64,000 bases of DNA from Candidatus Obscuribacterales bacterium (GCA_019745415.1 JAIETF010000017.1:62001-126000), one strand, 5' to 3'; counted from the stretch's first letter, positions 45,835-54,296 are shown. Notes: generated by a model not told the origin, from the sequence alone. Numbers and translations: made by a program.

Positions 45835-46626
45835 TTAGGTTCTATCCCCTTGTTTGGCCAACTGCAGGTAAGTCTTAGAAAGAGAAACCAGGCAAATCAA
45901 TATCACTGGTAACGCAAGCAACTGTTCAGCATTTAGCCCCCAGTAAAGATGAGGCACCGGCTTGATAAAGTCAATTAAAAAACGGAAAGTCATATAGAAC
46001 AGCATAAAGCAGCGGTACTGACCACCTGGTTCACGAAAAAACGGATGCTTTTTATTTGACCTAAGCCAGAACCAGAAGAGTACTATGGCGACGATTTCAT
46101 AAAGCTGGCACGGATAACGCCTCAGTCCATCACCAAAATCAATACCAGGGTCGAAACTAAAACCAAAAGCACCTAGCACTCGGCTCTCTATGCCATAGGT
46201 CTGGTCGTATTTTCCACTTAAAAAACAACCAATACGACCAAGGCCAATCCCAAGAAGAAGGGGCTCGACGAAACGATCGCCGGTCTTTACTTTAATACCG
46301 GTGATAAGCTTGGCTATTTCGACAAAGAGCCAGCCGAAGACAAGGGCGCCGACAAGCCCCTTACTGCTCACCAGAAACTGAGCTAACTTTGTGCTAGAGA
46401 AGACCTCCGGGTGATTCATCAAGACCACCAGTTTGGCTCCCAAAATTGCTCCAAACAGGGCACCAGCGGTGACAGCTCGGCGCTTATGCGAATCTAGTAT
46501 TCTTTCAGAATCAGATTTATCTTGATTTTCCTGAGAAGCCGAAGCGGTATAGAGCCTACACCCTAGGGCTACAGCCAAAAACTCAAAGAAAGTATGAACC
46601 TCGATGGGAAGCTGACCTAGAGACAT
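45835..46626 (-). CDS. Lgt-family (prolipoprotein diacylglyceryl transferase-like) membrane protein
   Basis: This 263-residue protein has about seven membrane helices and the Lgt signature region GRIGCFLSGKYDQTYG (about 151-166), where the usual asparagine of GRIGN is Cys. The HGGLIG segment of true Lgt is SKGLVG here, so the His often taken as catalytic is also absent. It may therefore not transfer diacylglycerol to prolipoproteins. Fused by position to the Tes-like gene, it could act on a membrane lipid or a quinone. ATG 46626 is preceded by AAGAGC. Confidence 0.8.
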   Translation of the reverse strand: MSLGQLPIEVHTFFEFLAVALGCRLYTASASQENQDKSDSERILDSHKRRAVTAGALFGAILGAKLVVLMNHPEVFSSTKLAQFLVSSKGLVGALVFGWLFVEIAKLITGIKVKTGDRFVEPLLLGIGLGRIGCFLSGKYDQTYGIESRVLGAFGFSFDPGIDFGDGLRRYPCQLYEIVAIVLFWFWLRSNKKHPFFREPGGQYRCFMLFYMTFRFLIDFIKPVPHLYWGLNAEQLLALPVILICLVSLSKTYLQLAKQGDRT

Positions 46627-46652
46627 TTTTATTTGCTCTTTACCTTAGAATC

Positions 46653-47726
46653 TCAATCAGCTTTAGAGGTCCTTTCCTTTAGGCTGACTATGCGGCTTTC
46701 AATGCTCTGCGACAGGGCATGCTCTTTGCCATAACATTTCTTGGCTATGGCTAGAGCATCTTCGGCTCGGCGCAAGGCTTGCTTGAAGCGCTTCTGCATT
46801 GTATAGAGATCTGAGAGATTATCAAGACAAATAGCCACATCTGGATGATCTTCACCCAGTAATTCTTTAAATGTATCAAGAGCTCTCAACTGCAGGGCCT
46901 CAGCTTCGGCCAACTTCCCTTCCTTGATGTAAATGCCGGCCAGATTATCCATAGCCGAAGCCACGGCTGGATGTCTCTCTCCATAATTGCCCTTCATTAT
47001 AGATAAAGACCGCTCTGAAGCCAGACGAGCCTCTTCGAGCTGCCCTTTTTGACTTAAAGCGGCAGCCATATTGCCCAGTGCCAGAGCCAAATCTGTATGG
47101 TCGCCGCCGAGCTTTCTTTCATAAATAGCCACCGACTTCTCAGAAAGCTTGAGGGCATAATCCCATTCCTTAAGCTTCAAATGAAGCGCCGCCAGATTAT
47201 CCATGACAGCAGCCACTTCAAGTGAATCGCCCCCCTTGACTTTGCTTAAAATGGCTATCGAGCTTTCATAGAGAGTAATAGCCTCGTCATACTTGCCGGC
47301 TTCGGTCAATATGCCGGCTAGATTGCTCAACTCTACGGCAAACATATAACTATCTTTGGCTGGACGGCGGTTTAGCAGTTTCAGAGCCTGCCTTGAAAAA
47401 CCCTCGGCTTTCTCGTAGTCGCCTTTAGCCTTGCAATAGAGCGACATATTGCTCAAAGAAACAGCCTTGCGACTATCGTCTTGGTCAAAGGTATCGGCAA
47501 GCTTCAGGGCGCTTTCGAACTCTTGACCGGCACCGGGTAAGTCGCCTTGGTACAAGAGTTTGCGACCTTGCTCGGTGAGGCGATGCCAATTTTGATTGGG
47601 ACGCCCCTCTTCAGCAGCAAAACCTGCTTGGGCTGAAGCACAAGCTAAGCTGAAGAGGGCAAGCCAAAACAAGCTCCCTCTACTAGGACGCTTGCCCAAT
47701 CTTAGTTCCGGGGTGAAATGCTTCAA
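46653..47726 (-). CDS. Secreted TPR protein (kinesin-light-chain type)
   Basis: This 357-residue protein has a long basic-start signal peptide (about 1-38, ending in GFAA) followed by about seven 42-residue TPR units with the longer kinesin-light-chain spacing (for example LKLLNRRPAKDSYMFAV and GGDHTDLALALGNMAAAL). It is likely a periplasmic or surface interaction scaffold. The start is TTG 47726; the SD is weak. Confidence 0.84.
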   Translation of the reverse strand: MKHFTPELRLGKRPSRGSLFWLALFSLACASAQAGFAAEEGRPNQNWHRLTEQGRKLLYQGDLPGAGQEFESALKLADTFDQDDSRKAVSLSNMSLYCKAKGDYEKAEGFSRQALKLLNRRPAKDSYMFAVELSNLAGILTEAGKYDEAITLYESSIAILSKVKGGDSLEVAAVMDNLAALHLKLKEWDYALKLSEKSVAIYERKLGGDHTDLALALGNMAAALSQKGQLEEARLASERSLSIMKGNYGERHPAVASAMDNLAGIYIKEGKLAEAEALQLRALDTFKELLGEDHPDVAICLDNLSDLYTMQKRFKQALRRAEDALAIAKKCYGKEHALSQSIESRIVSLKERTSKAD

Positions 47727-47840
47727 ACCAGGGCTCTAGGCTGCATTGGCTAATATCACGCCTTGCGGGCGTCTCTTTAGCATAACAGTCAAGCCAACCC
47801 AATCGCCGACCTAATTAACCTTCTCGAAAACTAACTTAAG

Positions 47841-48344
47841 CTAGTATGTGTAAACAGTGAGCGGCTGACAACGGCTATTCAGCTCAATCACTTTATCGTG
47901 AGCGCCCATCTTCAAATAGATTTCGCTAAGTTGCGAAGAAACCAGCCCGACAGCCGGATGTGCCGGTCCCAGACATTCTTCGGTGAGATGCAAGGCGCGA
48001 TTTGCAACCAGGGCGGCGGCTGCTGCCTTGTTCTGCTTATAGTAAATGCGCGAAAGCTTAATAAGAGCCTTAACCACGCAGGTCTTACTAAAGGCATGCG
48101 AATGTTCCTTGGCTCTCACAGCACGTAAAGCATACTCAGCGGCGCGGTCGAGCCTGTCTTGCTGCAAATAGAGTTCTACAAACATATCTAGAGTGGAAGC
48201 CAAATATTTCTCTTCCACCGAACTGCTTACTTCCGCTTCGGCAAGAGCCGCCAAAAGAGAGTCTTCGGCATTGCGCCAGTCGCCACTAGCAAGCGCCCGT
48301 TGGGCAGCAGTCATATACATCGACCAAGCATTGAATTTTGACAT
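47841..48344 (-). CDS. Cytoplasmic TPR protein
   Basis: This 167-residue protein has no signal peptide and about three kinesin-light-chain-type TPR units (DWRNAEDSLLAALAEAE, DRLDRAAEYALRAVRAKE, KAAAAALVANRALHLTEE). The start ATG 48344 has GGGGTG upstream. It resembles the N-terminal part of the TPR gene at 52649-53884, so the two could be paralogues. Confidence 0.8.
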   Translation of the reverse strand: MSKFNAWSMYMTAAQRALASGDWRNAEDSLLAALAEAEVSSSVEEKYLASTLDMFVELYLQQDRLDRAAEYALRAVRAKEHSHAFSKTCVVKALIKLSRIYYKQNKAAAAALVANRALHLTEECLGPAHPAVGLVSSQLSEIYLKMGAHDKVIELNSRCQPLTVYTY

Positions 48345-48466
48345 AGTAAAAGCACCCCAGCCCAGTTGATGAGCGAGTTAAAACTAGTAATTAGTAAAAG
48401 GAGTTACCGGGAAAGTGAATTTACTATAGGAGGCATTTGTGGCTTTGTTGTGGCGAAATTGGTCAG

Positions 48467-48787
48467 TTACCACTTATGCTGTTCATTTTTAAGGATTTCC
48501 CCAGACTTTGCATCGATTTCCATATTTATCTTGATGCGAGGCTTCATCTTTAGATCGATTTTCCAGACCAGAGGAGTATCGTCTCTTTCCAGCTCAATCT
48601 CTTCCACCGTAGCCTCTGGATATTTGGATAAAGCTAAATTTTCAGCCTGTTCGATTGTAAAGGTGGCATTCTTGAGCAAACTGCCGCCGCCATCAGCCCA
48701 TACGGCATTGGCAAAGACTATCAGGGACAAACCAGCTGAAAAAAGGGCAAATGATAGAGTCGGAAACGATTTACGGGGAAAATACAT
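48467..48787 (-). CDS. Secreted PepSY-domain protein
   Basis: This 106-residue protein has a signal peptide (about 1-31) and a single PepSY domain (about 44-104, TIEQAENLALSKYPEATV and KINMEIDAKSGEIL). PepSY domains often act as protease inhibitors or control elements. GAGG stands upstream of ATG 48787. A long plus-strand frame across it is a shadow because that protein has its signal peptide at 48849. Divergent from the PDZ gene. Confidence 0.83.
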   Translation of the reverse strand: MYFPRKSFPTLSFALFSAGLSLIVFANAVWADGGGSLLKNATFTIEQAENLALSKYPEATVEEIELERDDTPLVWKIDLKMKPRIKINMEIDAKSGEILKNEQHKW

Positions 48788-48848
48788 CTACAACCTCGAC
48801 TTGGATAATAATAGTCAATTGTACTGTCAGGATAAGCGACCGAGACAC

Positions 48849-49832
48849 TTGAAAGCTGCTTTCTGGAGCCTAATATTTGCCTTCTTTGTTTTGCAGACTA
48901 ATTGGCTTGCAAGCCAAGCAGTCTGGGCTGATTCTCTAAACCAGGGAATCGGTTCGAACAAACTGGCCTATCAACCGGAAAAGCCTCTCTATAAACCTGA
49001 CTTTAGTCGCTTTAGCCTGGGCATTGATGTTGATACTAAAAATGGTGCCGGACTTCATCCCCTGATAAGAGAGGTTGAACCAAATAGTGCGGCATATCAA
49101 GCCGGGCTGCGCAGCGGCTGCGCCCTCGTCTCTGTTGATGGCGAAATCGCCGCCTTCATGGGTATTGATCAGTTGCACACTGTCTTAACCGGCAAAGAAG
49201 ATTGCAGTCAGAAAATTGAATATATGCCTGCTGAAAGTGCCAAGAAATCCAAGACGATCAAAATCAAAAGACTGGCTTTAGCGCAGTTTCAGAACAGCAA
49301 TCTAGCTAGGCGGCTTGCCGACGATCGCAAAATTTATCCTGAAAGATTGGTCCCTTTAACGGGGGGCTTCGCCCCAATCGACCTCCCTACCTTTCTTAGA
49401 AAACTTGCCAGCGAAGGGCCGGCGGTGATTGAGTTTTACTTGAAAGAACCTGATCGCAATCTCAATAAAAGGGTGGCAGTAACCAATAAGTTGCTCAGTC
49501 AATCTCAGCTTGAAACGGCTGACGGTGAACCGCCAACAGCACCTATCGGCATTATCTCTATTAAGATTGACGACCCAGCTACGCGCCCCCTGCGTAGGCA
49601 TTTTCGCATCGACAAAGCCCCCGCCTATATATTTGTCGGCTTTGAAGGCGACACCATCAAAGACTATGTCGACGTGGTCAGACACCAAATCGATGATGCC
49701 GACTTAGAAGCAGAATTGAATGAAATCGCCCTCTTGCAAGGGCGCAAACTGAGCGGTTTGCCGCTTCTCTACCCAAATTTGGCTCAAAGATGGAAAACAA
49801 TAACAAATAGAGAAATAGATTTGGCTAAATAG
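48849..49832 (+). CDS. Secreted PDZ plus thioredoxin-like protein
   Basis: The start is set at TTG 48849 (327 residues), because that yields a good signal peptide (about 1-26, ending in AVWA) and avoids overlap with the opposite PepSY gene. A PDZ domain (about 45-135, PNSAAYQAGLRSGCALVSVDGE) is followed by a thioredoxin-like domain (about 185-305) that lacks the CxxC motif: the AVIEFYLKEPDR position where the disulphide would be has no Cys. Its role is likely non-redox, perhaps binding. The protein at 50989-51822 has the same layout. Confidence 0.78.
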   Translation: MKAAFWSLIFAFFVLQTNWLASQAVWADSLNQGIGSNKLAYQPEKPLYKPDFSRFSLGIDVDTKNGAGLHPLIREVEPNSAAYQAGLRSGCALVSVDGEIAAFMGIDQLHTVLTGKEDCSQKIEYMPAESAKKSKTIKIKRLALAQFQNSNLARRLADDRKIYPERLVPLTGGFAPIDLPTFLRKLASEGPAVIEFYLKEPDRNLNKRVAVTNKLLSQSQLETADGEPPTAPIGIISIKIDDPATRPLRRHFRIDKAPAYIFVGFEGDTIKDYVDVVRHQIDDADLEAELNEIALLQGRKLSGLPLLYPNLAQRWKTITNREIDLAK

Positions 49833-49874
49833 AAAGTAGCAAAAGATTCGATCGAGACATCGCGCTTACCACTT

Positions 49875-50879
49875 TCATTTCCTGTTTCCGTTTTTGATCA
49901 GCCAAACGTCAACCGGCAATTGATAGAGTGCTCTGATCGTCAGGGCATCTGAGTCGCTTATCTGGGCTGGACCAAGAGGATTATTGATGCCGGCATCGTA
50001 CATGATGTCATCTTTGTTGCGTGAATGTTGTAGACCGAAAACATGACCAAACTCGTGACAAGCTGTGCGGTAAAGCAAACTAGAGTTAGTCACCTTAGTA
50101 TCAATTTGCACGATCACCGGACAACCGCGCACAGCCATGAGAGGGAAATTGGCGCCGCTTGAAGGCGGGTAAATAGTATAGCCGCAGCGGTCCATTGTAC
50201 TGGTGAAGAAAACAAAGACATCGGCTATGGACGGATCTTCCACAATTGCGTAGCTGAGTATCTGTTCTTTGATCAAGAAATTCCAAGGGGCTAGAGCCGA
50301 AGCCACTATCTGCTTGGTTGTAGGCTGATAGCCCGGGGCCATGGGCAGAGCCTTGAGATAAGCAGCGCTGTGAAAAGAAGCCGCATAAGGCGCTAACTTA
50401 TCGGAAGGCAAAATTCTTCCAGCCAGCCCATCGGGCAAAAGTTTGCCGTCGGTTATATAAATATTGATGGGGCGCGCGGCCGGATGCCAACGCAAAATAA
50501 TGCTGTTTAATTTGCAAGAATAAGGTCTGGTTGTACCCCTCAATTTTTGAAAAATGGGTTCGGCGGCACAGGTGAAACTGTCTATGGGGGCGCACATGAC
50601 AAAGAGTCTGGCAAAGGCATTGATAGCCACAGCGCTGTCGCCCTTAGCTGCAGCGCAGGAAGCGAGATAAAAGCAAGTGGCGATATCGCGCGGGTTGAGA
50701 GCATTAGCCTTGCTCAAAAGCGGCAGGGCTTTCTCGTAGTCTCTATTTTGATAATATTTATAGCCCAGGGCGGCGAGAGCTTTGGGATTGGCAACTTTGC
50801 CCTTAGCTAATGCAGCCAGCACCCAGAACGAAACCGAGACCAAGAGTAGACAGATTGCAGCCAGCTTAGTTCTTTTCAA
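49875..50879 (-). CDS. Secreted TPR-matrixin-like metalloprotease
   Basis: This 334-residue protein has a signal peptide (about 1-24), two TPR-like repeats (about 33-100) and a metzincin domain with HEFGHVFGLQH (about 269-279) followed by the Met-turn DIMYDA. The zinc ligands and catalytic Glu are complete, so a working matrixin-type peptidase is expected outside the cytoplasm. A TPR domain in front of a matrixin domain is uncommon. The start is TTG 50879, with a weak SD. Confidence 0.85.
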   Translation of the reverse strand: MKRTKLAAICLLLVSVSFWVLAALAKGKVANPKALAALGYKYYQNRDYEKALPLLSKANALNPRDIATCFYLASCAAAKGDSAVAINAFARLFVMCAPIDSFTCAAEPIFQKLRGTTRPYSCKLNSIILRWHPAARPINIYITDGKLLPDGLAGRILPSDKLAPYAASFHSAAYLKALPMAPGYQPTTKQIVASALAPWNFLIKEQILSYAIVEDPSIADVFVFFTSTMDRCGYTIYPPSSGANFPLMAVRGCPVIVQIDTKVTNSSLLYRTACHEFGHVFGLQHSRNKDDIMYDAGINNPLGPAQISDSDALTIRALYQLPVDVWLIKNGNRK

Positions 50880-50883
50880 TACT

Positions 50884-50929
50884 AGTTTCCGACCGGTCTT
50901 TAGACCAGTTTCCGAGTAGTAACCGGTCT
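50884..50929. repeat. Direct repeats in a divergent promoter gap
   Basis: AGTTTCCGA occurs at 50884-50892 and 50907-50915; ACCGGTCT at 50892-50899 and 50922-50929. GGTCTttAGACC also forms a small inverted repeat. They lie between the divergent metalloprotease and PDZ-thioredoxin genes and could be operator sites. Confidence 0.4.
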
Positions 50930-50988
50930 ACAAGTGTAACCAAATCTATGAAATTATGAACGGTAGTGAAAAAGTCCTTATATAAAAC

Positions 50989-51822
50989 ATGAAACTAGAT
51001 TCTCCACCAGTAATCATCAGTCTCACTATAGTCGGCTCTCTTTTGCTTGTTCACTTTTTGGGTCAGGGCAATAAACCAAGCCCTTTCAATCAAGTCAATC
51101 AGGTGAATACTCGCTACAATCCAGAGAACCTCGGTATCGTTGGTCTAACCCTGACTATGGGCGGGTCGAAAGAAGCCCCACAATATGCAGTCTCTCCCTA
51201 CCCGCTAGTGCTGAAGGTTTCGGAAGGCAGCCCCAGCGCCGGACTTGGTATCGCCGCCGGTGCACATTTGCGCAAGATTGACGGTTTAGACGCGGGACTG
51301 ATGCCGCTTGCAGTGCTTGGTAGCGCTCTTAGGGGAATGGCCGGTTCGGAAGTTGATTTGGAAATTGAGTCAGGCACAAACACTGTATCCACTTTCAAAA
51401 TCAAAAGAGCCCCATTTCAGTCACTAAAGAAAACGACGGAAAGCGGACTTTTTGCAAAACAAGCAGTGATGGAAGGCAATGAAAGCAAAGGACAGTTGCC
51501 GGCTCTTTTTCTTTTGAGAAATAGAGAAAGAGCGCTGGTGGTTGAGTTTTATAGAGGGCGAAGAGAGAGCCAAATGAAAAGTCTCATTGACGAGGCCAAC
51601 AAGCATGAGGCCCGGGTCGATTATTTAGAATATGAAATGAGTGATGCCAATATTGTGAAATTAATTGATTATATGGGACTGAAGGAACCGAGTCTTTTGT
51701 TTTTGCCCCGCCAGGCATGGCAGTACGAAGATAATATGATTAAGTCGTCCGCTGCCCCTAGAACTAGTCTTGAACAGGCGCTGGACGACTGTATCAAGTC
51801 TCATGCCTGGCTTGACCACTAA
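50989..51822 (+). CDS. Membrane-anchored PDZ plus thioredoxin-like protein
   Basis: This 277-residue protein has an N-terminal hydrophobic helix (about 7-24), a PDZ-like domain (about 50-145, SPSAGLGIAAGAHLRKIDGL) and a thioredoxin-like domain (about 165-275, ALVVEFYRGRRESQMKSLI) with no CxxC. It shares its plan with the protein at 48849-49832. No SD precedes ATG 50989; a TATATA lies 4 bp upstream, so a very short leader is possible. Confidence 0.75.
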   Translation: MKLDSPPVIISLTIVGSLLLVHFLGQGNKPSPFNQVNQVNTRYNPENLGIVGLTLTMGGSKEAPQYAVSPYPLVLKVSEGSPSAGLGIAAGAHLRKIDGLDAGLMPLAVLGSALRGMAGSEVDLEIESGTNTVSTFKIKRAPFQSLKKTTESGLFAKQAVMEGNESKGQLPALFLLRNRERALVVEFYRGRRESQMKSLIDEANKHEARVDYLEYEMSDANIVKLIDYMGLKEPSLLFLPRQAWQYEDNMIKSSAAPRTSLEQALDDCIKSHAWLDH

Positions 51823-51869
51823 AATTAAGCCGAAAGATGCCTTTCTCAATAGAGGTTGGTATAGTAAAT

Positions 51870-51895
51870 TGGTGGCATCCTGAAAGAGAATCGAA
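51870..51895 (-). other. tRNA 3'-end fragment
   Basis: On the minus strand the sequence reads TTCGATT (T-loop, 51889-51895), then 5 nt, 7 nt, a discriminator G and CCA (51873-51875), in the exact geometry of a tRNA 3' end, followed by a second CCA (51870-51872). The 5' T-stem arm does not pair, and no upstream tRNA body exists. It may be an integration-site remnant. Translation across it gives a WHPERESN-like peptide, typical of antisense reading through tRNA ends. Confidence 0.45.
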
Positions 51896-51899
51896 CAGC

Positions 51900-52616
51900 A
51901 TGAAAACCATAAAGCCAAAAGCGCCGCTCAAGATCTTGCTGGCACTTGCCATTTGCACGATTGCCTCAGGGCGGAGTGAGGTTATAGCCTCTGAGTATGA
52001 CCAGGGGCTGAAGCTTTATCAAGCCAAAAACTATACTGCCGCTCTACCCCTTTTAGAAAAGGCTGCCAATGCCAAAACCAATGCCTGGCAGGCTCAGTAT
52101 CTCTTGGGCAATACTTGTTTGGCACTGGGCAAAATGGACGAGGCCAAAGCGGCCTACCAAAGATGCCTAGCCACTTGCAATGATAAGAGCATTCAAGACC
52201 ATGCCAAAGGCGGCATCGCCACAGTCGACGCCTACAAGCAAGCCCAGGCTCAAGCACAGACACTAAGAAAGTCGACAGCGACAAACGGCAGCAGCAGTTC
52301 ATCTAGCTCTAGTTCAAAAGCTTCCGATAACGAAGAAGAAGAAGTCGCCGAGAAAAAGACTGACAAAAATGCCCAGATTCGCAATGAGCTTTTAGCCAAG
52401 GCGAGACAAGAAGCAAACAAGATAAGGCGCGAAGCAGAAGATCAGATCAAGCACGAGAAAGAGAACTCGAATGAGTACTTTCAATTTAGCGACGGCAGCA
52501 TAAAGTTGGATATTTCAAACGCAAGAGAAGAGCAAATTCGAAAAGAAGCTGACGAAAAAGCCAAGCGTATTATGTATGAGGCTGAGCAAAGAGCAAAAGG
52601 CTACCGCTCTAACTAG
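51900..52616 (+). CDS. Secreted TPR protein with charged C-terminal coil
   Basis: The start is set at ATG 51900 (238 residues), since upstream codons would translate the tRNA-like fragment. A signal peptide (about 1-30) is followed by about three TPR units (KLYQAKNYTAALPLLEKA, GKMDEAKAAYQRC), a Ser-rich linker and an acidic patch (DNEEEEVAE), then a Lys/Glu/Arg-rich predicted coiled coil to the end. Possibly a periplasmic or membrane-peripheral scaffold. The SD is weak. Confidence 0.78.
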   Translation: MKTIKPKAPLKILLALAICTIASGRSEVIASEYDQGLKLYQAKNYTAALPLLEKAANAKTNAWQAQYLLGNTCLALGKMDEAKAAYQRCLATCNDKSIQDHAKGGIATVDAYKQAQAQAQTLRKSTATNGSSSSSSSSSKASDNEEEEVAEKKTDKNAQIRNELLAKARQEANKIRREAEDQIKHEKENSNEYFQFSDGSIKLDISNAREEQIRKEADEKAKRIMYEAEQRAKGYRSN

Positions 52617-52648
52617 TGATTGTCTTATCGAATAGTTTTGGGAAGAGC

Positions 52649-53884
52649 CTAATAGTCGACTTCGGTCAGCTTCTCATCAAGCTCGATGACATTCCATGTG
52701 CCGGTGACAAAACCGGTGACACAGGTCTGCATATGCTCGGCTTCTTCTTCGCGGTGGGTTTCTTTGAGCAAGTTGGCGTAATTCTTTAGCACTTGCAGGG
52801 TAAGCGGATGCTCTGAACCAAGTTTCTTGGTGCGAATATTGAGTGCCGTCTTGTAGGCAGACTCAGCATCATCATAATGCTTGGCTAGATGTTGCAAGAG
52901 TCCTAAATTGACCAAGCATGTTGCCACCGAAGGATCTTCTTCACCAAAGAGCGACTCATATTGCTTAAGGCAAGCAGAAGCGTACTTGATGGCATTGTCT
53001 ATGTCGCCGCCATAATAGTGCAATTTAGCTAGACTATTTAGACTTTCAGCGGTTACGGGTGTGATGCCGCCTTCTTTAAGGGCCAAAATTTCATGAAGCC
53101 GAGCCGCTTGAGCTGCGGCTTGCAAATGCTTGTCTTGCTTGGAAAGCACGTCTACAAGAGCAGAAAGTGTAGTCCATCTGCGGTTGTCGGTGATACTATG
53201 CTGCTCGACAAGGGCAAGCGCCTGGGTAAGACTGGATTCTGAAGCCGCCCATTGGCATTGCTCGGCACTGGCTCTGGCTTCCTCAAAGTGCTTCTGCCAA
53301 AGTTTCTCAGCTTCTTGCTGGGTCATCTTGGGTGGAGTCGGAGCCTCAGGCAGTTTCACCGCCTGAAAGCGCCCGGTTTTACTCCATTGTCTGCCGCTAA
53401 TTAGAGATGAAGCTGTGCTTTTATCTTTATCGACCGGCACTATACCAAGTGATTGGCGCACCTGCCCGAGAACAGAAGAGAGGTGAACCACTTCTGGATG
53501 CTGGGCGCCCAGTTCGCGCAATTTGACTTGATGAGCCTTGCTCAGAAGAGGTTCGGCGTTGTTGTAATCGTTCAGCACATGATAAATGAGGGCAAGATTG
53601 GCGACCATGCAGGCTGTATCAAAATGATCATGTCCTAGAACTTGCCCATAAATGCCTACCAACTCTTTTGCCAGCGGCACGGCATCTTCAAACTTTTTTT
53701 GAAACCATAGACATTCACAGAGTCTCTCCATGACCAAGGCTCGGCGGCGATCGGTGCGTGGCAAATCATGGGCTTCTTCTAGTGCGGCGTACCAGATACT
53801 TTCTGCATAACTGTATTTTCCTTCAGTCTGGGCTTTCTCCGCCGACTTCCAGTAATCTTCCAGTTTCTGAATAGCTCGTTTCAA
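52649..53884 (-). CDS. Cytoplasmic TPR protein
   Basis: This 411-residue protein has no signal peptide. It has two blocks of kinesin-light-chain-type TPRs (about 12-130 and 190-395), separated by a Lys/Pro-rich linker. The start is TTG 53884. It is preceded on the same strand by two small ORFs and may share a transcript with them. Similar in style to the TPR protein at 47841-48344. Confidence 0.82.
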   Translation of the reverse strand: MKRAIQKLEDYWKSAEKAQTEGKYSYAESIWYAALEEAHDLPRTDRRRALVMERLCECLWFQKKFEDAVPLAKELVGIYGQVLGHDHFDTACMVANLALIYHVLNDYNNAEPLLSKAHQVKLRELGAQHPEVVHLSSVLGQVRQSLGIVPVDKDKSTASSLISGRQWSKTGRFQAVKLPEAPTPPKMTQQEAEKLWQKHFEEARASAEQCQWAASESSLTQALALVEQHSITDNRRWTTLSALVDVLSKQDKHLQAAAQAARLHEILALKEGGITPVTAESLNSLAKLHYYGGDIDNAIKYASACLKQYESLFGEEDPSVATCLVNLGLLQHLAKHYDDAESAYKTALNIRTKKLGSEHPLTLQVLKNYANLLKETHREEEAEHMQTCVTGFVTGTWNVIELDEKLTEVDY

Positions 53885-53973
53885 AATTCAATACCTTACA
53901 AGACAGGTCAGAGTACCTGCGCCAAATTTTGTCAGAAGTAAGGGATACCGATCAGGCCGGTCACATAGAAAAA

Positions 53974-54099
53974 TCAAGAGACGCCCTGACTTGCGTGGAA
54001 AATCAACTGAAAGCCCAGGCAGGCAGCAGCAAGAAGACACAATACGCAGGTCAGATTGCGCCGAGCAAACAACTCTTTGCATCGTGACTGCCGCTTCAT
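53974..54099 (-). CDS. Small single-pass membrane peptide
   Basis: A 41-residue frame starts at ATG 54099 with a strong SD (GAGGTGAAGGAA just upstream) and ends at TGA 53974. It has a basic N-terminus (MKRQSRCKE) followed by a hydrophobic helix with three Cys (TCVLCLLAAAC). Too short for routine annotation; it precedes the TPR gene by 89 bp. Confidence 0.5.
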   Translation of the reverse strand: MKRQSRCKELFARRNLTCVLCLLAAACLGFQLIFHASQGVS

Positions 54100-54124
54100 T
54101 TCCTTCACCTCTAAGAAAACTCTT

Positions 54125-54199
54125 TCAGAAAACTTTTGTTTCTATGTTAGCAAACCAATGGGCACCACAGGAAGGGCAATTGGTCGTAAAGCCGGACAT
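54125..54199 (-). CDS. Candidate 24-residue zinc-ribbon-like microprotein
   Basis: The frame from ATG 54199 to TGA 54125 encodes TNCPSCGAHWF with a CPxCG motif that resembles half a zinc ribbon. No SD is seen, and so short a frame may occur by chance. Reported because it lies on the same strand directly upstream of the 41-residue ORF. Confidence 0.22.
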   Translation of the reverse strand: MSGFTTNCPSCGAHWFANIETKVF

Positions 54200-54205
54200 G
54201 TAAAG

Positions 54206-54223
54206 AGATAACGCCGGTTATCT
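54206..54223. promoter_or_regulatory. Palindromic site in the divergent gap before ubiD
   Basis: AGATAAC and GTTATCT (54206-54212, 54217-54223) form a 7-bp inverted repeat with a 4-bp centre, next to TATATA that could serve as a -10. It could be an operator for the ubiD transcript, the minus-strand small ORFs, or both. The rest of the gap 53885-54296 holds only those ORFs. Confidence 0.35.
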
Positions 54224-54296
54224 ATATATAAATTTGGTCTGCCTGCCGCCGCCCTGTGCCAATAATATTGAAGTCGGTCAAAACGGAAACAATCAA

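Noticed and set aside
48366..48848. 5' extension of the PDZ gene
   Set aside because: It covers the opposite PepSY gene, and the signal peptide begins only at TTG 48849.
51837..51899. 5' extension of the TPR gene at 51900
   Set aside because: It would translate a tRNA 3' fragment and displace the signal peptide.
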